The notes under the pieces were generated by a model that was not told the DNA's origin, ran no database searches, and worked only from the letters and a program-made list of their open reading frames with translations. The translations under genes were made by a program, and so were the position numbers. DNA of 36,994 nt from SMXL01 sp036985715 (GTDB lineage: Bacteria; Bacteroidota; Rhodothermia; Rhodothermales; UBA10348), in the NCBI GenBank assembly GCA_036985715.1, contig BTQE01000017.1, forward strand, positions 1-36,994, read 5' to 3'. Shown here one piece after another: positions 17,376 to 24,428 of the stretch (within the stretch, counting starts at the first letter, position 1; each line of letters starts with the position of its first letter).

Positions 17376-17801
17376 TTACTCGCTACTTTCTTCACCACGA
17401 TACTCAACCATATTCCTCTCCGTCTCCCACAGTCGAACCGCGAACAGCTCTCCAGTCGGAATCGCGTCGGCCAATTCATTCCAAAAAGCGATTGCCAGGT
17501 TTTCTGTAGAGGTGAGAATGCCGTTCAGAAAATCAACATCCAGATTCAGATTGGCATGGTCACACTTCTCTATGATTCGTTCCTCCACGATTCGTTTCAG
17601 AAGGCCCAAATCAATGACGTATCCCGTATCAGGTTCGGGTGTCCCTGCTACCACCACTTCGAGCACATAATTGTGGCCGTGCCAGTTGGCAGAGTTACAC
17701 TTCCCGTATTTTTCGGTATTCCACTCATCCGATTTCTCAGGATTGTGAAGTCGATGCGCCGCATTAAAATGTAGGCGGCGCGACACGTAGGCGCGTGGCA
17801 T
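17376..17801 (-). CDS. 6-pyruvoyl-tetrahydropterin synthase (animal-type active site)
   Basis: This 141-residue enzyme of the PTPS/QueD fold makes 6-pyruvoyl-tetrahydropterin from dihydroneopterin triphosphate. Residues match rat PTPS with a constant offset of 7: zinc ligands His16, His41 and His43 (rat 23, 48, 50), catalytic Cys35 (rat 42), Asp81-His82 (rat 88-89) and Glu126 (rat 133). The motif is GKCNSANWHGHNY, with five residues between Cys and HGH, as in true PTPS. Bacterial QueD has three. I chose ATG at 17801 by alignment. ATG at 17834, with GAGG close upstream, would add 11 residues. It is first of three genes with folE and an SDR. Confidence 0.88.
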   Translation of the reverse strand: MPRAYVSRRLHFNAAHRLHNPEKSDEWNTEKYGKCNSANWHGHNYVLEVVVAGTPEPDTGYVIDLGLLKRIVEERIIEKCDHANLNLDVDFLNGILTSTENLAIAFWNELADAIPTGELFAVRLWETERNMVEYRGEESSE

Positions 17802-17938
17802 ATTGCGTGGTTTCTGGGGGTTCGAATCGACCATTATCCTCAAACCGAGACCCTCAATCAACGTTCCAGCGATTTCGAGACCGGTAAGGCCATGAGATCC
17901 CACCTGATTGCGGTGTCGGACTCAGGACACGGATTTGA

Positions 17939-17944
17939 ATTATA
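17939..17944 (-). promoter_or_regulatory. Candidate -10 box for the pterin cluster in a divergent promoter region
   Basis: A perfect TATAAT is read leftward at 17939-17944, within GAATTATATTC, which is nearly palindromic and could also supply a rightward -10 (TATATT, 17941-17946) for the HIT gene 29 nt away. No good -35 is visible on either strand. It lies between the divergent PTPS and HIT genes. Confidence 0.3.
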
Positions 17945-17974
17945 TTCTCACGACGATAACCTTCAGAGGAATAC

Positions 17975-18319
17975 ATGCCTGAAAAAACACTGTTTGAACG
18001 CATTGCCGATCACGAAATTCCCGCTGATCTGGTCTGGGAAGATGACCTCTGCATAGCGTTTCGGGACATCAATCCGCAGGCTCCGACACATGTTCTGGTC
18101 GTACCACTAAAACCCATTCCTTCGTTGAATGATCTCGAAGAGGAAGACGGACCCATTGTAGCGCATCTCTTCCTGGTTGCCAAGAAAATTGCCGAGCAGG
18201 AGGGTCTCTCGAACGGTTACCGGACGGTGTTTAATTGTGGTCCCGACGCCTCTCAAACAGTCCCACACATTCACCTTCACCTATTAGGGGGACGAACGAT
18301 GGGGTGGCCTCCAGGATAG
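17975..18319 (+). CDS. HIT family hydrolase, HinT-like
   Basis: This 114-residue cytoplasmic HIT protein starts with the HinT-type N-terminus TLFERIADHEIPADLVWEDD and ends with the histidine triad HIHLHLLGGRTMGWPPG. The central His of HxHxH is the nucleophile. HinT proteins hydrolyse AMP-lysine and other adenosine phosphoramidates; the exact physiological substrate is uncertain. A GAGGA Shine-Dalgarno lies about 8 nt before the ATG. The length is typical. It diverges from the pterin cluster and is followed 58 nt later by the outer-membrane protein gene. Confidence 0.95.
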   Translation: MPEKTLFERIADHEIPADLVWEDDLCIAFRDINPQAPTHVLVVPLKPIPSLNDLEEEDGPIVAHLFLVAKKIAEQEGLSNGYRTVFNCGPDASQTVPHIHLHLLGGRTMGWPPG

Positions 18320-18377
18320 ATATTTCTGTCTGCCGCTCAGTGAGTCGATTAACCATTCCTGAAAGGGAAGAGCCGCC

Positions 18378-20369
18378 ATGGCATCCGTGAATCGTCGCGT
18401 CGCACGTATTCTTTTTGTCGTCACGGTATTAGCCAGTACCCTGGTCCAATCATCTTCCGGTCAGGGTGTGTTCTCTGGTGGATTCGAACGCGATGTAAAC
18501 CGTTATCGCTGGTCCGCCCTTTTTCAGCTTTCAGAACCCATAAACGGATGGCAGATCGACCTCTCGAATACATTTCGCTCCGACGCATTCATTCTGTTCG
18601 ACGATCGCCTGAGTTTTCGCGATGAGAATCGGACCAACTTGACCGTCGAAAAGCCATTTGGAGACAAGCGTGTTGCGGTCTACGGTTCGATGGGATGGTT
18701 CAGCCTGAGTCGTGTGCTTAGCCAGAATCTCGTGGCTGGCTATCGTTTTCCGGTAGCGGAGAAATTCTTTCTGGAACCACTGTTGGGTGCCTCGCTCGAT
18801 CAACGTCCGGGATTTTCGGAGGGGCCCGGTCGGGCGCCGCTGCGGACCGATGCTGGACCGGCCGTCGGGGTTCGCTTCGATATGCCGGCTACGACCGTCG
18901 ACGCCTACAGTGTATCGCTGTCAGGTGAAGGTCTGATTCAAAGCATGGCACCTCGGCGAGGAGAGATGTTTCGGATCAATGCGATTGCAGAACGAACGTT
19001 CGACGGGACGCGTCTCAGGACCCAGGTACAGGCTGCCCGTATTCGACGCGATGCCTACCAGGCTGCATCATTCCTGAATCGCAACGATCAGAGCGCCCGG
19101 GTGGCTGAGACGGTGGAGTCGACGCGTAGTGATACGCTTAGTGCGTCGGTCCTCATCGAGCGACCTGTCTCGTCAAGCACCGTTATCGGTGGGCGGTTGG
19201 ATTTTTCGACGAACAGCCGAACCGTCGAAACCCTTCGTGCGCCGGACGAGGCCATTTTTTTTGATTCTGTATTTCAACGTCGAGTTCTGGAAGGAGAATT
19301 AAGCTCTACATTTGCCCGCGATCAATCACTTCTCCGCGTATCCGTACGGGCTGGAGCTGAAGTTGAAGACCGTCAACTTTCTAACGAAGCAGAATTACCC
19401 CCGGCACAAGCCTCACAGAAGCAAAATCTACTCAGGCAGGCGGATTACGATCGGGGATTCTTCCAGGCCCAGTTCGATTTTCGTACACCGGTTGGTGGGC
19501 GGACCGTTCTTCAGGGCAAGGTCTCCGCAAACATTTTTCGGCATGACACGCCCAAGGTGAACCCTGACGATCGAGATGAACTGTATTACAACGGACTTTT
19601 TGGGGTCAGCTTCCGTCTGACCAGGTATGTCGAACTTCAGTTACAGCTTTTTGGAACCTCTTACCATACGGTTTATCTGAAATCCGAACGCTCAGCTGAA
19701 AACAACGTACAGCGCTCTCTGCGTTTCAAACCGACAGTCATATGGAGACCATCGCAGGCCACACGAATCAATTTGACGACGGAAGTACGGGCAAACTATA
19801 CGATTGATGATTTCTTGCTGCCCGGCCGTCGTCCGACAGATCAGTCTGCTCGAGAACTGAGCTATACCCTGGACGCAGAGCATGATTTCGGCGGGGGAAT
19901 CAGACTTCGAGTCAATGGCAGATGGAGCGATTTGCGATTGGGTCGATTCCTGGATGAGACGTTCGCCGAAATTCCACTCGACACACTTCGAACCACGAGC
20001 ACCTGGGTGCGCATCAATGTTGGCACGAAGATTCAGGCCGAGATCGGAATGCGACTGTTTATTCGAAGCGACTTCGACAGAGCGATAACCATTCGATACG
20101 ACCGGGATGATGGATCGGGTCTAACGTCGACGATTTCGCGCTCAGGCAAGAGGAAAATTTCTCAAATCGGACCCACTACGTCTCTTGTATGGCCACTCAG
20201 AGGCGGCGCTTATCTCCGGATTGACGGATGGGCAACGTTCCAGATCGTCAATTCCAAATTGTACGGCGATCTTCCAGTTGGCTCTGAGCAAACCATTCGA
20301 GCCGCCGCACAAAAGGGAATCCGGACGCTGATTCCGAATCTGGCGGTTACAATGTACTGGCCGTTTTAA
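18378..20369 (+). CDS. Putative outer-membrane beta-barrel protein, unknown family
   Basis: This 663-residue protein has an N-terminal signal (about 1-29, VLASTLVQSSSGQ) and then a long series of alternating polar/hydrophobic strands with many Arg, Thr, Ser and aromatic residues at strand ends. It finishes with NLAVTMYWPF. A C-terminal Phe after an amphipathic strand is the usual BamA recognition signal, so an outer-membrane barrel is likely. I do not recognise TonB-box or plug motifs and cannot name a family. It is 32 nt upstream of coaE on the same strand. The two may be co-transcribed, but no functional link is evident. Confidence 0.7.
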   Translation: MASVNRRVARILFVVTVLASTLVQSSSGQGVFSGGFERDVNRYRWSALFQLSEPINGWQIDLSNTFRSDAFILFDDRLSFRDENRTNLTVEKPFGDKRVAVYGSMGWFSLSRVLSQNLVAGYRFPVAEKFFLEPLLGASLDQRPGFSEGPGRAPLRTDAGPAVGVRFDMPATTVDAYSVSLSGEGLIQSMAPRRGEMFRINAIAERTFDGTRLRTQVQAARIRRDAYQAASFLNRNDQSARVAETVESTRSDTLSASVLIERPVSSSTVIGGRLDFSTNSRTVETLRAPDEAIFFDSVFQRRVLEGELSSTFARDQSLLRVSVRAGAEVEDRQLSNEAELPPAQASQKQNLLRQADYDRGFFQAQFDFRTPVGGRTVLQGKVSANIFRHDTPKVNPDDRDELYYNGLFGVSFRLTRYVELQLQLFGTSYHTVYLKSERSAENNVQRSLRFKPTVIWRPSQATRINLTTEVRANYTIDDFLLPGRRPTDQSARELSYTLDAEHDFGGGIRLRVNGRWSDLRLGRFLDETFAEIPLDTLRTTSTWVRINVGTKIQAEIGMRLFIRSDFDRAITIRYDRDDGSGLTSTISRSGKRKISQIGPTTSLVWPLRGGAYLRIDGWATFQIVNSKLYGDLPVGSEQTIRAAAQKGIRTLIPNLAVTMYWPF

Positions 20370-20400
20370 TGTAGCTTTTGCTGAACCTGGAGGTCGTACA

Positions 20401-20991
20401 ATGAAGGTAGTGGGCGTAACCGGAGGGATCGGGTCGGGGAAGAGTACGGTATGCAAGCAACTCGAAAAGCGAGGCGCGAGGGTGTTTTATGCGGATGAAG
20501 TCGCCCGAGACCTGATGGTTTCTGACCCGCATGTGAGAGCCAGGATTGAGAGTGTGCTTGGACCAGAGGCGTATTCGGACGAGGGTTCACTTGAGCGAAA
20601 ATATATCGCCGATCGAATTTTTTCGTCTGACGAAGATCGCGCCGCAATCAACAGGATTGTTCACCCTGCCGTGGGCGAAGCGTTTCGCCGGTTCGTATCG
20701 AAAGCGCGGGAAGAGGGCGTTGGGCTGGTGGTCAAAGAGGCCGCACTCCTGCTCGACAATGACACATCCGATCTGGACGTGGTTCTTGTGATTGATGCCC
20801 CCAAAGAGGTTCAAATTAAGCGAATTGCCACTAGAGACGGCTATTCCATCGACGAAATCGAGGCTCGAATGGCGGGTCAGATGTCCCCCGCTGAGATGGT
20901 GCGAGGGGCTGATCACGTGATTCGCAATGACGGGACATACCGGGAGTTAAAGCGGGCTGTCGATGAGCTGGTCAACGAATGGGTGGCCTGA
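20401..20991 (+). CDS. coaE: Dephospho-CoA kinase
   Basis: This 196-residue P-loop kinase phosphorylates the 3'-OH of dephospho-CoA, the last step of coenzyme A synthesis. Walker A is GGIGSGKST (9-17), followed by the substrate motif YADEVARDLM. The lid and base-binding segments VKEAALLLDN, RIATRDGYSIDEIEARMAGQ and ADHVIRNDGTYREL complete the CoaE pattern. The length is normal. A strong GGAGG lies 7 nt before the ATG, one of the best Shine-Dalgarno sequences in the window. A terminator-like structure follows the stop at once. Confidence 0.96.
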   Translation: MKVVGVTGGIGSGKSTVCKQLEKRGARVFYADEVARDLMVSDPHVRARIESVLGPEAYSDEGSLERKYIADRIFSSDEDRAAINRIVHPAVGEAFRRFVSKAREEGVGLVVKEAALLLDNDTSDLDVVLVIDAPKEVQIKRIATRDGYSIDEIEARMAGQMSPAEMVRGADHVIRNDGTYRELKRAVDELVNEWVA

Positions 20992-21033
20992 GCCGATGAA
21001 AACGGCCGTTTCATGCCTGTTTCGGCTGTTTTT
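20992..21033 (+). terminator. Candidate rho-independent terminator after coaE
   Basis: Directly after the coaE TGA, GCCGA (20992-20996) pairs with TCGGC (21022-21026). An inner stem is formed by ATGAAAAC/GTTTCAT with one bulge, and TGTTTTT follows (21027-21033). The branched stem plus T-run supports intrinsic termination and separates coaE from the histidine kinase. Confidence 0.5.
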
Positions 21034-21079
21034 ATGATCAAAAGGACTTAATACGAGGGAGTTCAGGCCGATCCATGCT

Positions 21080-21151
21080 ATGCAGAAAGTTATGCAGGAA
21101 GTTCTGCAGGAAGTTCTGCAGGAAGTTCTGCAGGAAGATGTGCGGAAAAAC
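21080..21151 (+). repeat. Six-unit 12-bp tandem repeat upstream of the histidine kinase
   Basis: Six consecutive 12-bp units run from 21080 to 21151 with consensus CTGCAGGAAGTT. The three central units (21104-21115, 21116-21127, 21128-21139) are identical except for the last two bases of the third, and the outer units are diverged. The array ends 29 nt before the kinase ATG, inside its presumed leader. Because 12 is a multiple of 3 and no unit contains a stop, every forward frame is open through it. One frame gives a 47-codon ORF (21080-21223) that overlaps the kinase start. No Shine-Dalgarno is seen for the kinase. Confidence 0.95.
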
Positions 21152-21180
21152 GGTTCCGACAATCGCACAAAAACGGCCAA

Positions 21181-23871
21181 ATGGTCAAGATTTCATCACT
21201 TTACGGGCGCACGATCTCGCTGATCGCGATCGTTTTTATAGGCTCCTTCGCGGTCCTTGCGCTCGCATTTATGTCCATTTCAGCGCATCAGACGCGGGAT
21301 GTGGTTCGAGAGCTGGACCGTTCCATTCAAGTGGCAAACGGCGCAATACGGGATTTTGTCCTCACGCGCGACCCGACGGACGCGAAACGGGCCCAGCTGA
21401 TACTGGCTGAAGCCGATGAAACGCTCCTGCACAGCATTGCCGAGGAAGAATATGACCGTTTCCACACCGAATTTCACCTTTACCTGCACTCCGTAACGAA
21501 TTTGATCGAGGCGTATCAGGACCGTGGTTTTTACGAAGGAGACGGTCTAGAAGGAAAAATGCGGGCCAATATGATCGCCATGGAGGAAGAACTTTCGACG
21601 CTCAACGAAAGGGGACTTCTTTCCTATCTGCTCGAAATCAGGCGAAACGAAAAGAATTATCTCCTTCGACGTGACTCAGAATATCAGGATGCCGTACATG
21701 CGGAAATCGATGCGATGACCGCCGAGATTTCGTTCTCAAATCTACCCGGCGAAAAGCGATCTTCAATGATTGCAACGCTCGCCAACTATCAGCACGACTT
21801 CGACGAATTAGTCTATCTGACCCAAAAGGCGGACTGGATTACGGACGAAATGAATAACGTTCGTACGTATCTCGGAGAGAGACTCGCAGACGTCATTGCG
21901 GATGAAGACAAGCAGGCGGAATTGTTTCTTTGGATAGCCCTGGGCCTGATTCTCTTTTCATTCGTGTTCGGTATCGCGTATGCCGTCTATATCGCACGAG
22001 GGATCATCAAACCATTGGAGCGGATGAGAACCGTCGTGAAGCAACTCGTAAACGGAGAGTTGAGCGACGACCTGGAATTTGATGAAAATGGTGAAGTCGG
22101 CGAACTGGCGCATGCCTTTGGCGAATTAGCTGAACAGGTTCGAATGAGAATCGAGGCGGAAAATCATGTAAAAGCCTCCCGCGCCAAACTTCAGGCCTAT
22201 GCGGATGAACTCGAGAGCACGAAGTCAGCATTGGAAGATCGCGCCGAAGAATTGTCATCCATCGTGAGTGAACTGGAAGAAGCTCAAAACGTCGCCCAGC
22301 ATACGATTATTTCCAAGACCCTATTCCTGGCCAACATGAGCCACGAGATTCGGACACCGCTGAACGGCATTATTGGAATGACGAGTCTTCTGACTTCCGA
22401 AGAGCTCAGGCCCGATCAGTATGAAATCGTCAACGTTATTCGGTCGAGCGGTGAGAGCTTGCTCGGGATCGTGAACGAGATCCTGGACTTTGCCAAGATC
22501 GAGCAGGGCGGAGTCGATCTGGAGGAGGCAAAGTTTGACGTGACGAGTTGTATAGAAGACGCTCTGGAGATGGTCTTTAAGCAAGCGTCAGATAAGGCAC
22601 TCGAATTATCCTATCTGGTCTCCGACGACCTTCCTCTCCGTGTTATTGGCGATCGCGCTCGTTTGCGTCAGATCCTGAACAACCTGCTCGCGAATGCAGT
22701 CAAATTTACGGATGCGGGAGAGGTTCAGGTTCGGGCAAAGCTTGTCGAGAAAACCCGGCACGAAGTAGAGCTCCAGTTGGAAGTCGAAGACACCGGGATC
22801 GGGATCTCTGATGAGGCGCAAGTTTACCTGTTTGATCCATTCAGACAGGCCGAGGCTTCAACCACCCGGAAGTTTGGCGGCACGGGCCTCGGTCTCTCGA
22901 TCGCGCGCCACATTGCCGAGCTCATGGGCGGAAAAATGTGGCTCGAAAGCGAAGCGGGTAAAGGATCGACATTCTACTTCTCTATTAAATTGCGCCGAGA
23001 TCCGGGGCATTTGACCGAAGACATGCTCTCGGATTTTGCGAAGGATCAGCGTGTGCTGCTTCTCAGTCAAAATCCGCAGTTTGGACGATCGGTGACCACG
23101 ATGATTCACCAGGGTGGCGGTAACGCGACATTGGAAGATAATCTCAAGAAAGCCCGAGCCCATTTAAAGAACGAATCGGCCGTCGATCTGATCTTGATCA
23201 ATGACGGTGACAACGGAGAATCTGCACTGGAAAAGGCGAGTCGACTGAAAGAACTGGCCCCCGATTGTCGCATCGTGTTGTTCAGGGATATCGGACAGAG
23301 AACGAACGACGAGCTGGCATCTGACCGGATTTCCAAGCCCGTTAAGCGTGGTGCCATTCGGGAACTCTTTGAGGAAGGATCACACGAAGCACCCATTTAT
23401 GAGATCAGACAAACCGGCGAACGGGCCGCAGATCGAAAAGCCTCCCAGCACATTGGCGTCCTGATCGTCGAAGACAACAAGATGAATCAGAAAGTGGCCC
23501 TGAAAATGCTCGAAAGGCTTGGCTATTCGGCGGATCTCGCCGAAAATGGAGAAGACGCTGTCACAATGGTCGCGAAGAACGTCTACGACATCGTGTTCAT
23601 GGACATGATGATGCCAGGCATGGATGGCCTCGAAGCCACGCGTGAAATTAGACGCAACAAGGACATCGCGCTTCAGCCGTTGATCGTAGCATTTACGGCC
23701 AACGCTACGACGGATGACAGAAAACAGTGCTTGGAGGCCGGGATGGATGACTACACGTCCAAGCCCGTGAGCTCCGAAACCTTCGCCAAAATCCTGGAGC
23801 GGGCAAAACTGGATCGAAAGACCCGACATGGAGCTCGGCTGGACTGCCCGACCGGTCCTTCGGTGGCTTAG
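21181..23871 (+). CDS. Membrane hybrid sensor histidine kinase with a pseudo-receiver and a true receiver
   Basis: This 896-residue hybrid kinase has TM1 (about 12-34), a helical periplasmic sensor (about 35-244) and TM2 (about 247-268). HAMP, a coiled coil, HisKA with His388 in MSHEIRTPLN, and HATPase_c (NNLLANAVKF, DTGIGIS, GGTGLGLS) follow. The sensor contains LEIRRNEKNYLLRRD, which resembles helical-bimodular (HBM) ligand-binding domains. A degenerate receiver (about 620-730) has lost the acidic pair and the phospho-Asp (SQN and LINDGD where active domains have EDN and LMD). The last domain (about 758-880) is a normal receiver with EDN and Asp808 in FMDMMMPGMDG. There is no output domain, so phosphate presumably passes to a separate HPt or regulator. 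None is in the window. The ligand is unknown. Confidence 0.93.
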   Translation: MVKISSLYGRTISLIAIVFIGSFAVLALAFMSISAHQTRDVVRELDRSIQVANGAIRDFVLTRDPTDAKRAQLILAEADETLLHSIAEEEYDRFHTEFHLYLHSVTNLIEAYQDRGFYEGDGLEGKMRANMIAMEEELSTLNERGLLSYLLEIRRNEKNYLLRRDSEYQDAVHAEIDAMTAEISFSNLPGEKRSSMIATLANYQHDFDELVYLTQKADWITDEMNNVRTYLGERLADVIADEDKQAELFLWIALGLILFSFVFGIAYAVYIARGIIKPLERMRTVVKQLVNGELSDDLEFDENGEVGELAHAFGELAEQVRMRIEAENHVKASRAKLQAYADELESTKSALEDRAEELSSIVSELEEAQNVAQHTIISKTLFLANMSHEIRTPLNGIIGMTSLLTSEELRPDQYEIVNVIRSSGESLLGIVNEILDFAKIEQGGVDLEEAKFDVTSCIEDALEMVFKQASDKALELSYLVSDDLPLRVIGDRARLRQILNNLLANAVKFTDAGEVQVRAKLVEKTRHEVELQLEVEDTGIGISDEAQVYLFDPFRQAEASTTRKFGGTGLGLSIARHIAELMGGKMWLESEAGKGSTFYFSIKLRRDPGHLTEDMLSDFAKDQRVLLLSQNPQFGRSVTTMIHQGGGNATLEDNLKKARAHLKNESAVDLILINDGDNGESALEKASRLKELAPDCRIVLFRDIGQRTNDELASDRISKPVKRGAIRELFEEGSHEAPIYEIRQTGERAADRKASQHIGVLIVEDNKMNQKVALKMLERLGYSADLAENGEDAVTMVAKNVYDIVFMDMMMPGMDGLEATREIRRNKDIALQPLIVAFTANATTDDRKQCLEAGMDDYTSKPVSSETFAKILERAKLDRKTRHGARLDCPTGPSVA

Positions 23872-23889
23872 ATAGTCTGTCCGACTTCT

Positions 23890-24207
23890 TTAACTGCCCG
23901 ACTCTTTTCCTACGACCGTCGATAGGGCACTTTTTTCAATTCGCAGCTTGGTATTGTTGTCTACCTGAACCAGGACTGACGTTTCGTCCACCTGGGTGAC
24001 CGTTCCGTGCACGCCACCGATTGTAATCACACGGTTATTCTTTTCTACGGCTTCGATCATCTTCTTTCGGGTATCCTCCTTCTTCTTCTGCGGCCGAATA
24101 ATGAAGATGTAGAAGACAATAAAAATTAGGACGAGAGGGAGAAACAGCGCGAGCGGGTTCGCATCGCCGCCAGGCGCAGCCATGGCCAGGAAAACAGGAC
24201 TAGACAT
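23890..24207 (-). CDS. yajC: YajC, Sec translocase accessory subunit
   Basis: This 105-residue inner-membrane protein associates with SecDF. It has one N-terminal membrane segment (LALFLPLVLIFIVFYIFIIRPQKKKE), where the IRPQxKK motif after the helix is diagnostic. A small cytoplasmic beta domain (RVITIGGVHGTVTQVDETSVLVQVDNNTKLRIEKSAL) follows. Start ATG at 24207 has GGAAG about 5 nt upstream. It lies just downstream of the SRP RNA gene on the same strand, so two protein-export components are adjacent. No secD or secF is in the window. It ends 18 nt from the kinase stop, tail-to-tail. Confidence 0.96.
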   Translation of the reverse strand: MSSPVFLAMAAPGGDANPLALFLPLVLIFIVFYIFIIRPQKKKEDTRKKMIEAVEKNNRVITIGGVHGTVTQVDETSVLVQVDNNTKLRIEKSALSTVVGKESGS

Positions 24208-24283
24208 CTAAACTTCCGGAGTGGGTCTGAAAACGTTGGGGATTTAAGTAAGTCAACAAGATACACAGGACGACCAACGGGAC

Positions 24284-24297
24284 AAAAAAAGGGCAAG
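24284..24297 (-). terminator. T-run terminator of the SRP RNA
   Basis: The closing stem of the SRP RNA (GGGCAAG with CTTGCCC) is followed on the minus strand by seven consecutive T (24284-24290). The RNA's own terminal helix therefore acts as the intrinsic terminator. Confidence 0.75.
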
Positions 24298-24387
24298 CTT
24301 ACCGTATCGCATCGCTACAACCTCCTACCGCTGCTGCCTTCCGGCCCTGACGGAGTTCAAAGGGAGCTGACCGTACGGGACTTGCCC
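24291..24387 (-). ncRNA. ffs: Small bacterial signal recognition particle RNA (4.5S RNA)
   Basis: This 97-nt RNA has terminal arms GGGCAAG and CTTGCCC that pair perfectly. The apical part carries the universally conserved SRP core GTCAGGGCCGGAAGGCAGCAGC (shown here in two pieces: GTCAGGGCC and GGAAGGCAGCAGC), with the GGAA tetraloop. It lacks an Alu domain, as expected for the small bacterial form. It binds Ffh and targets membrane proteins to the Sec translocon. It is encoded between priA and yajC on the same strand. Confidence 0.95.
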
Positions 24388-24428
24388 TAGCTGCCTCCAA
24401 ACGACGCGTTTTCAGGCAGGTTCCGCCA

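Noticed and set aside
21075..21410. ORF beginning with a LCRK/FCRK repeat (MLCRKLCRKFCRK...)
   Set aside because: It is another reading of the 12-bp tandem repeat and overlaps the kinase coding region by 230 nt in a different frame. A repeat with no stop codons is open in every frame, so the ORF is not evidence of a gene.
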